64,000 bases of DNA from Rhodocaloribacter litoris (GTDB lineage: Bacteria > Bacteroidota > Rhodothermia > Rhodothermales > ISCAR-4553). This document shows positions 17,417 through 25,664 of this stretch, one piece after another. The position numbers and the translations under genes are program-made. The notes under the pieces are model-generated. The model made no database searches, was not told the DNA's origin, and saw only the letters and a list, made by a program, of their open reading frames with translations. The stretch's first letter is position 1. Every line of letters begins with the position of its first letter. The DNA is taken from NCBI RefSeq assembly GCF_011682235.2, contig NZ_CP076718.1:4185095-4249094 (forward strand), given 5' to 3'.

Positions 17417-18700
17417 ATGCGTCGTTCCATCGTGATACCGGTCCTGCTGGCCATGCTCGCGGGCGGGTGTGCGGCCTCCCGCGAGGAGGTCGTCGAGATC
17501 GACTTCTGGGCGATGGGGGCCGAGGGGGACGTGGTGGCCCGGCTGTTGCCCGACTTCGAGCGGGAGCATCCCGGTATCCGGGTGCGGGTGCAGCCCATCC
17601 CCTGGGCCTCGGCGCACGAGAAGCTGCTGACGGCCTTCGCCGGCGACGCCACGCCCGACCTCTGCCAGCTCGGCAACACCTGGATCCCCGAGTTCGCCGC
17701 CCTCGGCGCCCTCGAAGACCTCACCCCCTGGATCGACGGCACGGACGGGGTCGATTCGACCGCGTATTTCCCCGGCATCTGGGAGACGAACGTGATCGAC
17801 GGGGCCGTCTACGGCATCCCCTGGTACGTCGATACCCGCCTGCTTTTCTACCGCACCGACCTGCTCGCACAGGCCGGCTTCGACCATCCGCCGAGGACGT
17901 GGGACGAGTGGACGACCATGCTTGCGGCCCTCAAGCGGCAGGCCGGATCCGATCGCTACGCCATCCTGCTGCCGGTCAACGAGTTCGAACCGCCCATCAT
18001 CCTGGCCCTCCAGCAGCCCGATCCGATGCTGCGGGACGGGGGACGCTACGGCAACTTTGAGAGCCCCGGCTTCCGCCGGGCCTTCACCTTCTACACCGAC
18101 ATGTTTCGCCACGGATGGGCGCCGAAGGTGGCCAACACACAGGTGCCCAACGTCTGGCAGGAGTTCGCCCGGGGCTATTTCACCTTCTACATCACCGGCC
18201 CGTGGAACATCGGCGGGTTCCGCGAGCGCCTGCCCGCCGCGGTGCAGGACGACTGGATGACCGCGCCGATGCCGGGCCCCGGCACGTGGCCGGGTACCTC
18301 CGTGGCCGGGGGGAGCAGCCTGGTGATGTTCCGCGACGCGGCCCACAAGCCGGAAGCCTGGGCGCTGATCGCGTATCTCAGTCGCCCCGAGACGCAGGTG
18401 CGCTTCCACGAACTGCTCGGCAACCTGCCCGCCCGCCGCGAAGCCTGGGACGACAGCGTCCTCGTCGCCAACCCGTATGCCCGTGCGTTCCGGGAGCAGC
18501 TCGCGCACGTGAAGCCCACCCCGAAGGTGCCCGAGTGGGAGCGCATCGCCACGCTCATCCGCACCTATGCCGAAGCCGTCGTCTTCGGCCGGATGACGGT
18601 GGACCGGGCGCTGGCCGCCCTCAACCGGGACGTGGATGCCCTGCTGGAGAAACGCCGGTGGATGCTCGCCCGGCGCGAGCGGGAGGGAGGTGCGGAATGA
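17417..18700 (+). CDS. ABC transporter sugar-binding lipoprotein (family 1 solute-binding protein)
   Basis: 427 residues with a lipoprotein signal (VIPVLLAMLAGGC, Cys18). The body has the layout of cluster B/D carbohydrate-binding proteins: IDFWAMGAEGDVVARLLPDFEREHPGIRV at the start, FAGDATPDLCQLGNTWIPEF, GIPWYVDTRLLFYRTDLL, and FTFYITGPWNIGGF, followed by SLVMFRDAAHKPEAWALIAYL. It captures an oligosaccharide in the periplasm and passes it to the two permeases encoded immediately downstream (ATGA overlap with the first). In Listeria a comparable binding protein serves sophoro-oligosaccharide uptake beside a GH94 phosphorylase. The same ligand here is an inference from the GH94 gene that closes this operon. 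Confidence 0.9.
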   Translation: MRRSIVIPVLLAMLAGGCAASREEVVEIDFWAMGAEGDVVARLLPDFEREHPGIRVRVQPIPWASAHEKLLTAFAGDATPDLCQLGNTWIPEFAALGALEDLTPWIDGTDGVDSTAYFPGIWETNVIDGAVYGIPWYVDTRLLFYRTDLLAQAGFDHPPRTWDEWTTMLAALKRQAGSDRYAILLPVNEFEPPIILALQQPDPMLRDGGRYGNFESPGFRRAFTFYTDMFRHGWAPKVANTQVPNVWQEFARGYFTFYITGPWNIGGFRERLPAAVQDDWMTAPMPGPGTWPGTSVAGGSSLVMFRDAAHKPEAWALIAYLSRPETQVRFHELLGNLPARREAWDDSVLVANPYARAFREQLAHVKPTPKVPEWERIATLIRTYAEAVVFGRMTVDRALAALNRDVDALLEKRRWMLARREREGGAE

Positions 18701-19650
18701 ACGCGGATCGCAGGGGGCTTCACCGGTGGAAGCGGGCCGCCCGCGCCATGCGGCAGGCGACGGGGGACGGCACGGTCCGGGCCGCGTTGCTCTTCCTGGC
18801 ACCCGCCCTCGCGGTGATCGGCGTCTTCTTTTTCCTGCCGGTGGCCGCCGCCTTTGTCCTCAGTTTCACCGACTTCGACATCTATGCCCTGGCCGATGCC
18901 GGCAACGCCCGGTTCGTGGGCCTGCGCAACTACGTGGCGCTCGTCCGGCATCCCCTCTTCTGGAAAGCCCTGGGCAACACCCTGTACTTCGTCTTCGCGG
19001 GTGGCCCGCTGACGGTGGCCGTGTCGCTGGGGGCAGCCCTGCTCGTGAGCAGCCGTCTCGTACGGTTCAAGGCCCTCTTCCGCACCGTGTTCTTCGCCCC
19101 CGTGGTGACGACGCTCGTGGCCGTGGCGCTGGTGTGGCGCTACCTCTACGACACCCGCTACGGCCTGTTCAACGGCCTGCTGGGCTTTTTCGGTCTCGAC
19201 CCCATCGACTGGCTCGGCGATCCCGACTGGGCCATGCCCGCCATCATCCTGCTCGCCGTCTGGAAGAACTTCGGGTACAACATGATCATCTTCATGGCCG
19301 GCCTGGCCGCCATTCCCGAGACCCTCTACGAGGCCGCCCGCATCGACGGGGCCGGGCCCTGGCGGCAGTTCCGGCACGTCACCCTGCCGATGCTGGCGCC
19401 CACGTTCCTGTTCGTCGGCGTCGTCACCATGATCGGCTATTTCCAGCTCTTCGCCGAGCCGTACGTGATGACGCAGGGGGGGCCGCTGCAGAGCACCGTC
19501 AGCGTCGTCTACCTGATGTACGAGGAAGGGTTCAAGTGGTGGAACATGGGCTATGCCGCTGCGGTGGCGTTCGTCCTGTTCGTGATCATCCTGGCCGGGA
19601 CGGTGCTCCAGCTCCGGCTGCAGAAAGCGGGGATGGAGGGGACGGGATGA
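18697..19650 (+). CDS. ABC sugar transporter permease, MalF/UgpA type
   Basis: 317 residues. The start ATG overlaps the previous stop (ATGA) and follows a very strong GGAGGGAGG. Six hydrophobic helices are visible, beginning with ALLFLAPALAVIGVFFFLPVAAAFVLSFT. The cytoplasmic EAA loop that contacts the ATPase is clear: ETLYEAARIDGAGPWRQF followed by RHVTLPML. It forms the inner-membrane channel together with the product of the next gene. No ATPase gene lies in this operon, so the channel is probably powered by a shared MsmK/UgpC-type ATPase encoded elsewhere. Confidence 0.93.
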   Translation: MNADRRGLHRWKRAARAMRQATGDGTVRAALLFLAPALAVIGVFFFLPVAAAFVLSFTDFDIYALADAGNARFVGLRNYVALVRHPLFWKALGNTLYFVFAGGPLTVAVSLGAALLVSSRLVRFKALFRTVFFAPVVTTLVAVALVWRYLYDTRYGLFNGLLGFFGLDPIDWLGDPDWAMPAIILLAVWKNFGYNMIIFMAGLAAIPETLYEAARIDGAGPWRQFRHVTLPMLAPTFLFVGVVTMIGYFQLFAEPYVMTQGGPLQSTVSVVYLMYEEGFKWWNMGYAAAVAFVLFVIILAGTVLQLRLQKAGMEGTG

Positions 19651-20471
19651 GACGGGAGATGCTCCTCAAGGTCGCGATGTACGCGGTGCTGCTGGTGGCG
19701 GCCGCGCTGACGGCGTTCCCGCTCCTGTGGATGGTGTCCGTTTCGCTGATGCCATCGGGAGCGGCCCATGCGGTGCCGCCGCCGCTCTGGCCCGAGGCAC
19801 CGACGCTCGTTCACTACGGCGAGCTGTTCACCCGGCTGAACATGGGACGCTACCTGTTCAACAGCACCCTCATCGCCGTTGCCGTCACGCTGCTGTCGTT
19901 GCTGCTGAACTCCATGGCGGGGTATGCCTTCGCCAAGTTGCGCTTCCCCGGGCGGGACCGGCTATTCCGCACGTTGCTGGCGGCGATGGTGGTGCCCGTG
20001 CAGGTGGCCATGCTGCCCCTCTTTCTGCTGATGAAATACCTGGGGCTGGTCAACACCTATGCGGGCGTCATCATCCCGGGCATGGCCTCCATCTTCGGCA
20101 TCTTCCTCATCCGCCAGTATGCCCTTTCGGTGCCGGGTAGCCTGATCGAGGCGGCCCGCATCGACGGCGCGGGCGAGTTCCGGATCTACTGGTCCGTGGT
20201 GTTGCCCCTCCTTCGGCCCGTCCTGGTGACGCTGGCCCTCTTCACGTTCATGGGTGCCTGGAACGACTTCATGTGGCCCCTGATCGTCCTGACCGACCAC
20301 GACATGTACACGCTGCCCGTCGCCCTGGCGACGTTCTCGCGCGAGCACGTGCAGGATACCGAGCGCATGATGGCCGGCGCCGTCCTGACCGTCCTGCCCG
20401 TCCTCGTCGTGTTCCTCGCCCTGCAGCGCTATTACCTCCAGGGCATCATGGTGGGCGGCATGAAAGGTTAA
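19647..20471 (+). CDS. ABC sugar transporter permease, MalG/UgpE type
   Basis: 274 residues. The start overlaps the stop of the previous permease gene (ATGA). Six membrane helices are visible (first: VAMYAVLLVAAALTAFPLLWMVSVSLMP cut short here). The EAA motif is SLIEAARIDGAGEFRIYWSV followed by VLPLLRPVL. A C-terminal IMVGGMKG is typical of MalG-like carbohydrate permeases. It pairs with the upstream permease in the inner membrane to import the sugar bound by the lipoprotein at 17417-18700. Confidence 0.93.
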   Translation: MRREMLLKVAMYAVLLVAAALTAFPLLWMVSVSLMPSGAAHAVPPPLWPEAPTLVHYGELFTRLNMGRYLFNSTLIAVAVTLLSLLLNSMAGYAFAKLRFPGRDRLFRTLLAAMVVPVQVAMLPLFLLMKYLGLVNTYAGVIIPGMASIFGIFLIRQYALSVPGSLIEAARIDGAGEFRIYWSVVLPLLRPVLVTLALFTFMGAWNDFMWPLIVLTDHDMYTLPVALATFSREHVQDTERMMAGAVLTVLPVLVVFLALQRYYLQGIMVGGMKG

Positions 20472-20483
20472 ACCGGATTGACG

Positions 20484-23400
20484 ATGCATGACGCTACGTA
20501 TGTTACCGAAAACGACCTGGTGCTGGTGCGCGGCGCCCTCCGAACCGAGCTGACCCCGCTGGGCGCGGGAGGGGTGTACCTGGGCGACCTTGCGCTGACG
20601 CGCTACCGGCCCGACCCCACGTCCGATACCGACGGCTACTTCATCTACGTCCGCGACCTGGAGGCGGGGACCCTCTGGTCGGCGGGCTACCTGCCCGTGC
20701 GCCGGCGACCCGATCAGTACGCGGTGCGCTTCGGGCCGCAAGCGGCCCTCTTCGAGCGGCGGGACGGTGACCTTACGACGCGGATGGTGGTGGTGCCGGT
20801 AGCTTCGGACGAGGCCGGTGTGGATCTCCGGCACGTGACGGTGGTCAATCACGGCACCCGACGCCGCCGTCTGGACCTGACGAGTTATGCCGAGGTCGTG
20901 CTCAACACCCCCGGGGCGGATGCGTCGCATCCCGCCTTTTCCAAGCTGTTCGTGCAGACCGCCTGGGACGCCGGCCGGCAGGCGCTCGTGGCCCGCCGCC
21001 GTCTCCGCAGCCCCGACGACCTGCCGGGGTGGCTGGTCCACACGCTGGTGACGGACCCGCCGGCCACGGTGACCTTCGAGACCGACCGCATGGCCTTTCT
21101 CGGCCGGGGGCGCGACGTGACCGGCCCGCGGGCGCTCGACCCGGGCGCAGCGCTCGGCGGCACCACCGGCAGCGTCCTCGACGCCATCGCCAGCCTGCGC
21201 GTGCCGCTCGACCTGCCGCCGGGGGGGCAGGCCACCGTGACGTTCCTCCTCGGAGGGGGCGCGACGGAGGCGGCCGTGTGGGAGATGGTGGACCGTTTGC
21301 GCAGCCGGGAGGCGATCCGCCGGGCGCTGTCCGGCGTGACGGCGGAGGTGCGGCCCGTGGTCGTGACACTCCCCCCGGCCCGCACGCCCCGCTACCGGCC
21401 CGTGGACCCGCCGGCCGCCTCCCCCGGCGGATCGCCGGCCCGCGCGGCAGAGGAGCCCCTCCGGTTCGACAACGGCTACGGCGGCTTCAGCGCGGACGGG
21501 AAGGCCTATGTCATCCGCCTCGCGCCCGACGGTACCCGGGCGCTACGCCGCCCCCCGCTGCCGTGGACGAACGTCGTCGCCAACGAACGGCACGGCTTCC
21601 TGGTGACGGAAAGCGGGGCCGGCTATGTGTGGAGCGTCAACAGCCGCGAGAACCGCCTGACGCCCTGGTTCAATGACCCCGTTTCGGATCCGTATGGCGA
21701 GGCGCTCTACCTGCGGGACGAGGACGACGGGGTGTTCTGGTCGCCCCTGCCCGGTCCGGTGCCCGGCGCGGGCGGCTACGAGGTGCGGCACGGCTTCGGG
21801 TATACGACGTTCCGCCACGAGAGCCGTGGCCTGGCCTGCGAGACGACCCTGTTCGTACCTCGCCATGACCCCGTCCGGGTGACGCGCCTGCACCTGACGA
21901 ACCGGGGCACGGTGCCGCGGCGTCTCTCGGTGGTGGCCTACCACCGGCTGGTGATGGGCGTTCACCCGCACGAGACGGCGCCGCACGTGGTCACGTCGGA
22001 GCAGAACGGGGTGCTGCTGGCGCGTAACCCGGTAAACCGCCCGTACGAAGGGCAGGTCACGTTCGCCACGCTGGCCGTGGACCCTCCGGCCGGGGAGACC
22101 TCCTTCACCACAGACCGGACGGCGTTCCTGGGACCGGCCGGCCACCTCACCGCGCCGTCCGCCCTCGTCCACGACGACCGCCTCGACGGCCGGACCGGCT
22201 CGGGGCTGGACCCCTGCCTGGCGTTTCAGTCGTCGTTCACGATCCCGCCGGGCGAGACGGTGACCTGCCTGGTGCTGCTGGGGCAGGGCGGGGATGAGGA
22301 GGAGGCCCTGCGCCTGGCGACCGTCTACCGCGATGCCGGCCAGGCGGACGCCGCCCTCGAAGGCGTCCGGGCGTTCTGGGAGGACCTCACCGGTCGGGTG
22401 CACATTGCGACGCCCGCGCCGGAGATCGACCTCATGGCCAACGGGTGGCTCCTCTACCAGAACCTGAGCTGCCGGATGTGGGGGCGCTCGGCCTACTACC
22501 AGGCCGGGGGCGCCTTCGGCTACCGGGACCAGCTCCAGGATGCCGCCGCGCTCGTCTACACGCGCCCCGACCTGACGCGGGCGCAGATCCTGCTCCATGC
22601 CGCCCACCAGTTCGTCGAGGGCGACGTCATGCACTGGTGGCACCCGCCGGACGACCGGGGCCTGCGTACCCGCTTCTCGGATGATCTGCTCTGGTTGCCC
22701 TACGTCACCGCCTTCTACGTCCATGCGACCGGCGACCGCGGCGTGCTCGACGAAACGGCGCCCTTCCTTACCGCCCGTCTCCTCGACGAAGGCGAGGACG
22801 AAGCATTTCTCCAGCCCCGGCCTTCGGGCGAGGCGGGGGACGTCTATACCCATTGTGTGCGGGCCATCGACCGCTCACTCACGCGGGGGGCACACGGCCT
22901 GCCCCTCATGGGCACGGGCGACTGGAACGACGGCATGAACCGCGTCGGGCGGGGGGGACGCGGCGAGAGCGTCTGGCTCGGCTTCTTTCTGCACCACGTG
23001 CTCGACCTCTTCATGCCGTTCGTCGAGGCGCGGGGCGACACCGCGCGGCGGCAGCGCTACGAAGCGTACCGGGCCGCCCTGCGTTCGGCGCTGAACGAGG
23101 CCGGCTGGGACGGCGCCTGGTACCGCCGCGCCTACTACGACGACGGCACCCCGCTCGGCTCCGCCGCCGGCGACGAATGCCGCATCGACGCCATCGCCCA
23201 GGCCTGGGCCGTCCTCTCCGGCGTCGCCCCGCCCGAACGCGCCCGGCAGGCCCTCGACGCCCTCGAAGCTCACCTGGTCGACGAGCGGGCCGGTCTCATC
23301 CGCCTCCTCACCCCGCCCTTCGACCGGACGCCGCACGATCCGGGGTACATCAAAGGGTACGTGCCGGGGGTGCGCGAGAACGGGGGGCAGTACACCCACG

Positions 23401-23903
23401 GCGCCCTCTGGGCCGTGCGGGCGCTGGCCGAAGCCGGACGGGGCGACCGGGCCGCCACGCTCCTCCGCATGCTCAGCCCGGTGGCCCACGCCGCCACGCC
23501 CGAGGCCGCCGGCCGCTACCGGGTGGAGCCCTACGTCATCGCCGCCGACGTCTACGGGGAGCCGCCCCACGTCGGGCGCGGGGGGTGGACCTGGTACACC
23601 GGCTCGGCCGGGTGGATGTACCGCGTGGTGCTGGAATCGCTGCTGGGCCTCCGGCTGGAGGACGGGCGGTACCTCGTGCTCCGCCCCGTCCTGCCCGGGA
23701 ACTGGCCCGGTGTGCGCTTCACCTACCGGCCCGACGACCGGGGGACGGTCTACCATGTCGACGTGCGAACGGCGTCCAACCACGAACGCCCCCGGGCCAC
23801 GTTCGACGGCCGGCCGCTCGCGATCGAGGCGGGCGGCGTGCGCGTGCCGCTCCTCCGGGACGGGCAGGCGCACCGGGTGATTCTTCATCGGGGCGGGTCC
23901 TGA
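20484..23903 (+). CDS. GH94 phosphorylase, long form (1,2-beta-oligoglucan phosphorylase-like)
   Basis: 1,139 residues from the ATG at 20484; a TTG at 20478 in the same frame, better spaced from GAAAGG, is an alternative. No signal peptide, so cytoplasmic. Two N-terminal beta-sandwich-like segments (~10-290 and ~325-600) precede an (alpha/alpha)6 catalytic barrel. The barrel carries GYRDQLQDAAALVYTRPD, the GDWND box with the GH94 catalytic Asp (Asp813 region), ENGGQYTHGALWAVRAL and GGWTWYTGSAGWMYRV (phosphate and sugar site), and a C-terminal cap. Cellobiose and chitobiose phosphorylases are ~800 residues. This length and the doubled N-terminal part match 1,2-beta-oligoglucan phosphorylases and the GH94 module of cyclic beta-1,2-glucan synthases; the synthase's glycosyltransferase and membrane parts are absent. 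It should convert imported oligosaccharides plus phosphate to glucose-1-phosphate. It sits 12 bp behind the importer genes. Confidence 0.85.
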   Translation: MHDATYVTENDLVLVRGALRTELTPLGAGGVYLGDLALTRYRPDPTSDTDGYFIYVRDLEAGTLWSAGYLPVRRRPDQYAVRFGPQAALFERRDGDLTTRMVVVPVASDEAGVDLRHVTVVNHGTRRRRLDLTSYAEVVLNTPGADASHPAFSKLFVQTAWDAGRQALVARRRLRSPDDLPGWLVHTLVTDPPATVTFETDRMAFLGRGRDVTGPRALDPGAALGGTTGSVLDAIASLRVPLDLPPGGQATVTFLLGGGATEAAVWEMVDRLRSREAIRRALSGVTAEVRPVVVTLPPARTPRYRPVDPPAASPGGSPARAAEEPLRFDNGYGGFSADGKAYVIRLAPDGTRALRRPPLPWTNVVANERHGFLVTESGAGYVWSVNSRENRLTPWFNDPVSDPYGEALYLRDEDDGVFWSPLPGPVPGAGGYEVRHGFGYTTFRHESRGLACETTLFVPRHDPVRVTRLHLTNRGTVPRRLSVVAYHRLVMGVHPHETAPHVVTSEQNGVLLARNPVNRPYEGQVTFATLAVDPPAGETSFTTDRTAFLGPAGHLTAPSALVHDDRLDGRTGSGLDPCLAFQSSFTIPPGETVTCLVLLGQGGDEEEALRLATVYRDAGQADAALEGVRAFWEDLTGRVHIATPAPEIDLMANGWLLYQNLSCRMWGRSAYYQAGGAFGYRDQLQDAAALVYTRPDLTRAQILLHAAHQFVEGDVMHWWHPPDDRGLRTRFSDDLLWLPYVTAFYVHATGDRGVLDETAPFLTARLLDEGEDEAFLQPRPSGEAGDVYTHCVRAIDRSLTRGAHGLPLMGTGDWNDGMNRVGRGGRGESVWLGFFLHHVLDLFMPFVEARGDTARRQRYEAYRAALRSALNEAGWDGAWYRRAYYDDGTPLGSAAGDECRIDAIAQAWAVLSGVAPPERARQALDALEAHLVDERAGLIRLLTPPFDRTPHDPGYIKGYVPGVRENGGQYTHGALWAVRALAEAGRGDRAATLLRMLSPVAHAATPEAAGRYRVEPYVIAADVYGEPPHVGRGGWTWYTGSAGWMYRVVLESLLGLRLEDGRYLVLRPVLPGNWPGVRFTYRPDDRGTVYHVDVRTASNHERPRATFDGRPLAIEAGGVRVPLLRDGQAHRVILHRGGS

Positions 23904-24263
23904 GGCGTCGCGGCGAGAAGCCGGGACGTCGTTGCGGTTTCCGGTGCTCTCATCCTCCCGGCCGTGGCACCCGGATCACAGATCGAGGACGGCGTTTTTG
24001 CACGAAGACGTCAGGGCAGGAATAAGGCAATCCCGAAGTTTTAGCGGAGGTCATGGTTATGGAGGGCATGGCTGCCCTTAGCGAACGGCCCACGTGTAGC
24101 CGCGGATCTGGACGCGTTGCGCGTCCCGTCCAGCCCGGGCTCTCCTGTGGGCCATGGGGCGCACCCGTGAAGGGTGCGGCTACATCGCGCTGCACAACGA
24201 CGCCTTCAATAGCATGGACCAACGCTATTTATTTGTAACCTCAAATTTGAAACCCACAATCCG
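23904..24263 (+). other. Intergenic region between the GH94 and GH1 genes
   Basis: 360 bp with no supported gene. It contains the palindromic repeat element listed at 24096-24183. The last ~45 bp before the GH1 start (24221-24262) are markedly AT-rich for this genome (TATTTATTTGTAACC, CAAATTTG), a plausible promoter for the GH1 gene, though I could not fix a -35/-10 pair. Confidence 0.5.
24096..24183. repeat. REP-like palindromic element with GTAGCCGC/GCGGCTAC ends
   Basis: 88 bp bounded by an 8-bp inverted repeat, GTAGCCGC (24096-24103) and GCGGCTAC (24176-24183). Inside are two hairpins: GGACGCG-TTG-CGCGTCC (24110-24126) and GCACCC-GTGAA-GGGTGC (24161-24177). A related fragment (CCGCGGCTACGTG) lies at 6594-6606. 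It has the look of a non-coding dispersed repeat; copy number in the genome is unknown. Confidence 0.55.
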
Positions 24264-25631
24264 ATGACCTTTCCGAAGGAATTTCTCTGGGGTGTGGCGA
24301 CGTCCGCCTATCAGGTCGAGGGGTCGCCGCTGGCCGACGGGGCCGGTCCGAGCATCTGGCACCGCTTCGTCCGCACCCCGGGTCGCATCGTCGACGGCGG
24401 CACGGGCGACGTGGCCTGCGACCATTACCATCGTTATGAGGACGACGTGCGGCTCATGCAGGCCCTTGGGGTGAAAGCCTACCGCTTCAGCGTCGCCTGG
24501 AGCCGTATCCTGCCCGAAGGCACCGGACGCGTCAACCCCGCCGGTCTGGCCTTCTACGACCGCCTCGTCGACACCCTGCTGGCGCACGGGATCACCCCGT
24601 TCGTGACCCTCTACCACTGGGACCTGCCCGCCGCGCTCGACGACCGGGGCGGGTGGCTCAATCCCGACGTGGCCGGGTGGTTCGCCGACTACGCCGCGAC
24701 CCTTTTCCGCGCCCTCGACGACCGCGTGCCGTACTGGGCGACGCTCAACGAGCCCTGGGTGGTGATGGACGGCGGCTACCTCAACGGCGGGCTGGCGCCC
24801 GGCCACCGCAACCTGTTCGAGGCGCCGCGCGTGGCGCACAACCTGTTACGGGCCCATGCCCGGGCCGTCGAGGTCTACCGCGCCTTCGGGCGCCACGCCG
24901 TCGGGCTGGTGCTCAACCTGGAGCCGAAGTACCCCGCGACCGACAGCGAAGAGGACCGCGCCGCCACGGCCCGCGCCGACGCCTACATGAACCGGATCTT
25001 CGTCGAGCCGGTCCTGACCGGCCGCTATCCGGACCTGCTCCCGGAGATCTTCGGGGAGGCCTGGCCGGAGATCCCTGAGGCCGACGTGGAACGCATCGCA
25101 GCGCCCATCGACTTCCTCGGGGTCAACTATTATACCCGTGGCGTGACGGCTTTCGACCCGGACGCACCGCCCCTGCAGGCAAAGACCGTCCCGCAACCCA
25201 CCTCGACCTACACCGAGATGGGCTGGGAGGTGTACCCGGACGGGCTCTACGACACGCTGGCCTGGCTCCACGGCTCCTTCGACGTGCCGCCCCTGTTCAT
25301 CACCGAGAACGGGGCCGCCTTCTACGATCCACCCCGGTGTGCCGGCGGGCGCATCGAGGATCCGTTGCGCGTCGACTATTTCCGGACGCACCTGCGTGCC
25401 CTGTGCCGTGCCCTCACCGACGGCATCGACATCCGGGGCTACTTCGCCTGGTCGCTGCTGGACAACTTCGAGTGGAGCTACGGCTACACGAAGCGGTTCG
25501 GCATCGTGCACGTCGACTACCGGACGCAGGCGCGCACGCCGAAGGCCAGTGCCCGCTTTCTGGCCCGGGTCTTCGCGACGAACGGGGCCTGCCTGGCCCG
25601 TGAGGCAGCCGAGGCCGGTCGGGACGGCTGA
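24264..25631 (+). CDS. Glycoside hydrolase family 1 beta-glucosidase, cytoplasmic
   Basis: 455 residues, a normal GH1 length, with no signal peptide. The start MTFPKEFLWGVATSAYQVEG is the conserved GH1 N-terminus. Further markers are WHRFVRTPGRI, YRFSVAWSRILPEG, and the acid/base Glu163 in TLNEP. The nucleophile is Glu348 in FITENGAAF, and DNFEWSYGYTKRFGIVHVDY forms the aglycone end. It hydrolyses beta-linked disaccharides or short oligosaccharides to glucose in the cytosol. It is separated from the GH94 gene by 360 bp, so it may be a separate unit. Placed behind a sugar importer it probably consumes imported disaccharide that GH94 cannot shorten. Linkage preference is not visible; GH1 enzymes are often broad. 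Confidence 0.93.
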   Translation: MTFPKEFLWGVATSAYQVEGSPLADGAGPSIWHRFVRTPGRIVDGGTGDVACDHYHRYEDDVRLMQALGVKAYRFSVAWSRILPEGTGRVNPAGLAFYDRLVDTLLAHGITPFVTLYHWDLPAALDDRGGWLNPDVAGWFADYAATLFRALDDRVPYWATLNEPWVVMDGGYLNGGLAPGHRNLFEAPRVAHNLLRAHARAVEVYRAFGRHAVGLVLNLEPKYPATDSEEDRAATARADAYMNRIFVEPVLTGRYPDLLPEIFGEAWPEIPEADVERIAAPIDFLGVNYYTRGVTAFDPDAPPLQAKTVPQPTSTYTEMGWEVYPDGLYDTLAWLHGSFDVPPLFITENGAAFYDPPRCAGGRIEDPLRVDYFRTHLRALCRALTDGIDIRGYFAWSLLDNFEWSYGYTKRFGIVHVDYRTQARTPKASARFLARVFATNGACLAREAAEAGRDG

Positions 25632-25664
25632 GCGGCGTCGCTCACGGTCGCGGCCCGGGACGGC

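Noticed and set aside
20484-23903. Cyclic beta-1,2-glucan synthase
   Set aside because: The glycosyltransferase and membrane parts of those ~2,800-residue proteins are absent; only the GH94-type portion is present and it follows importer genes.
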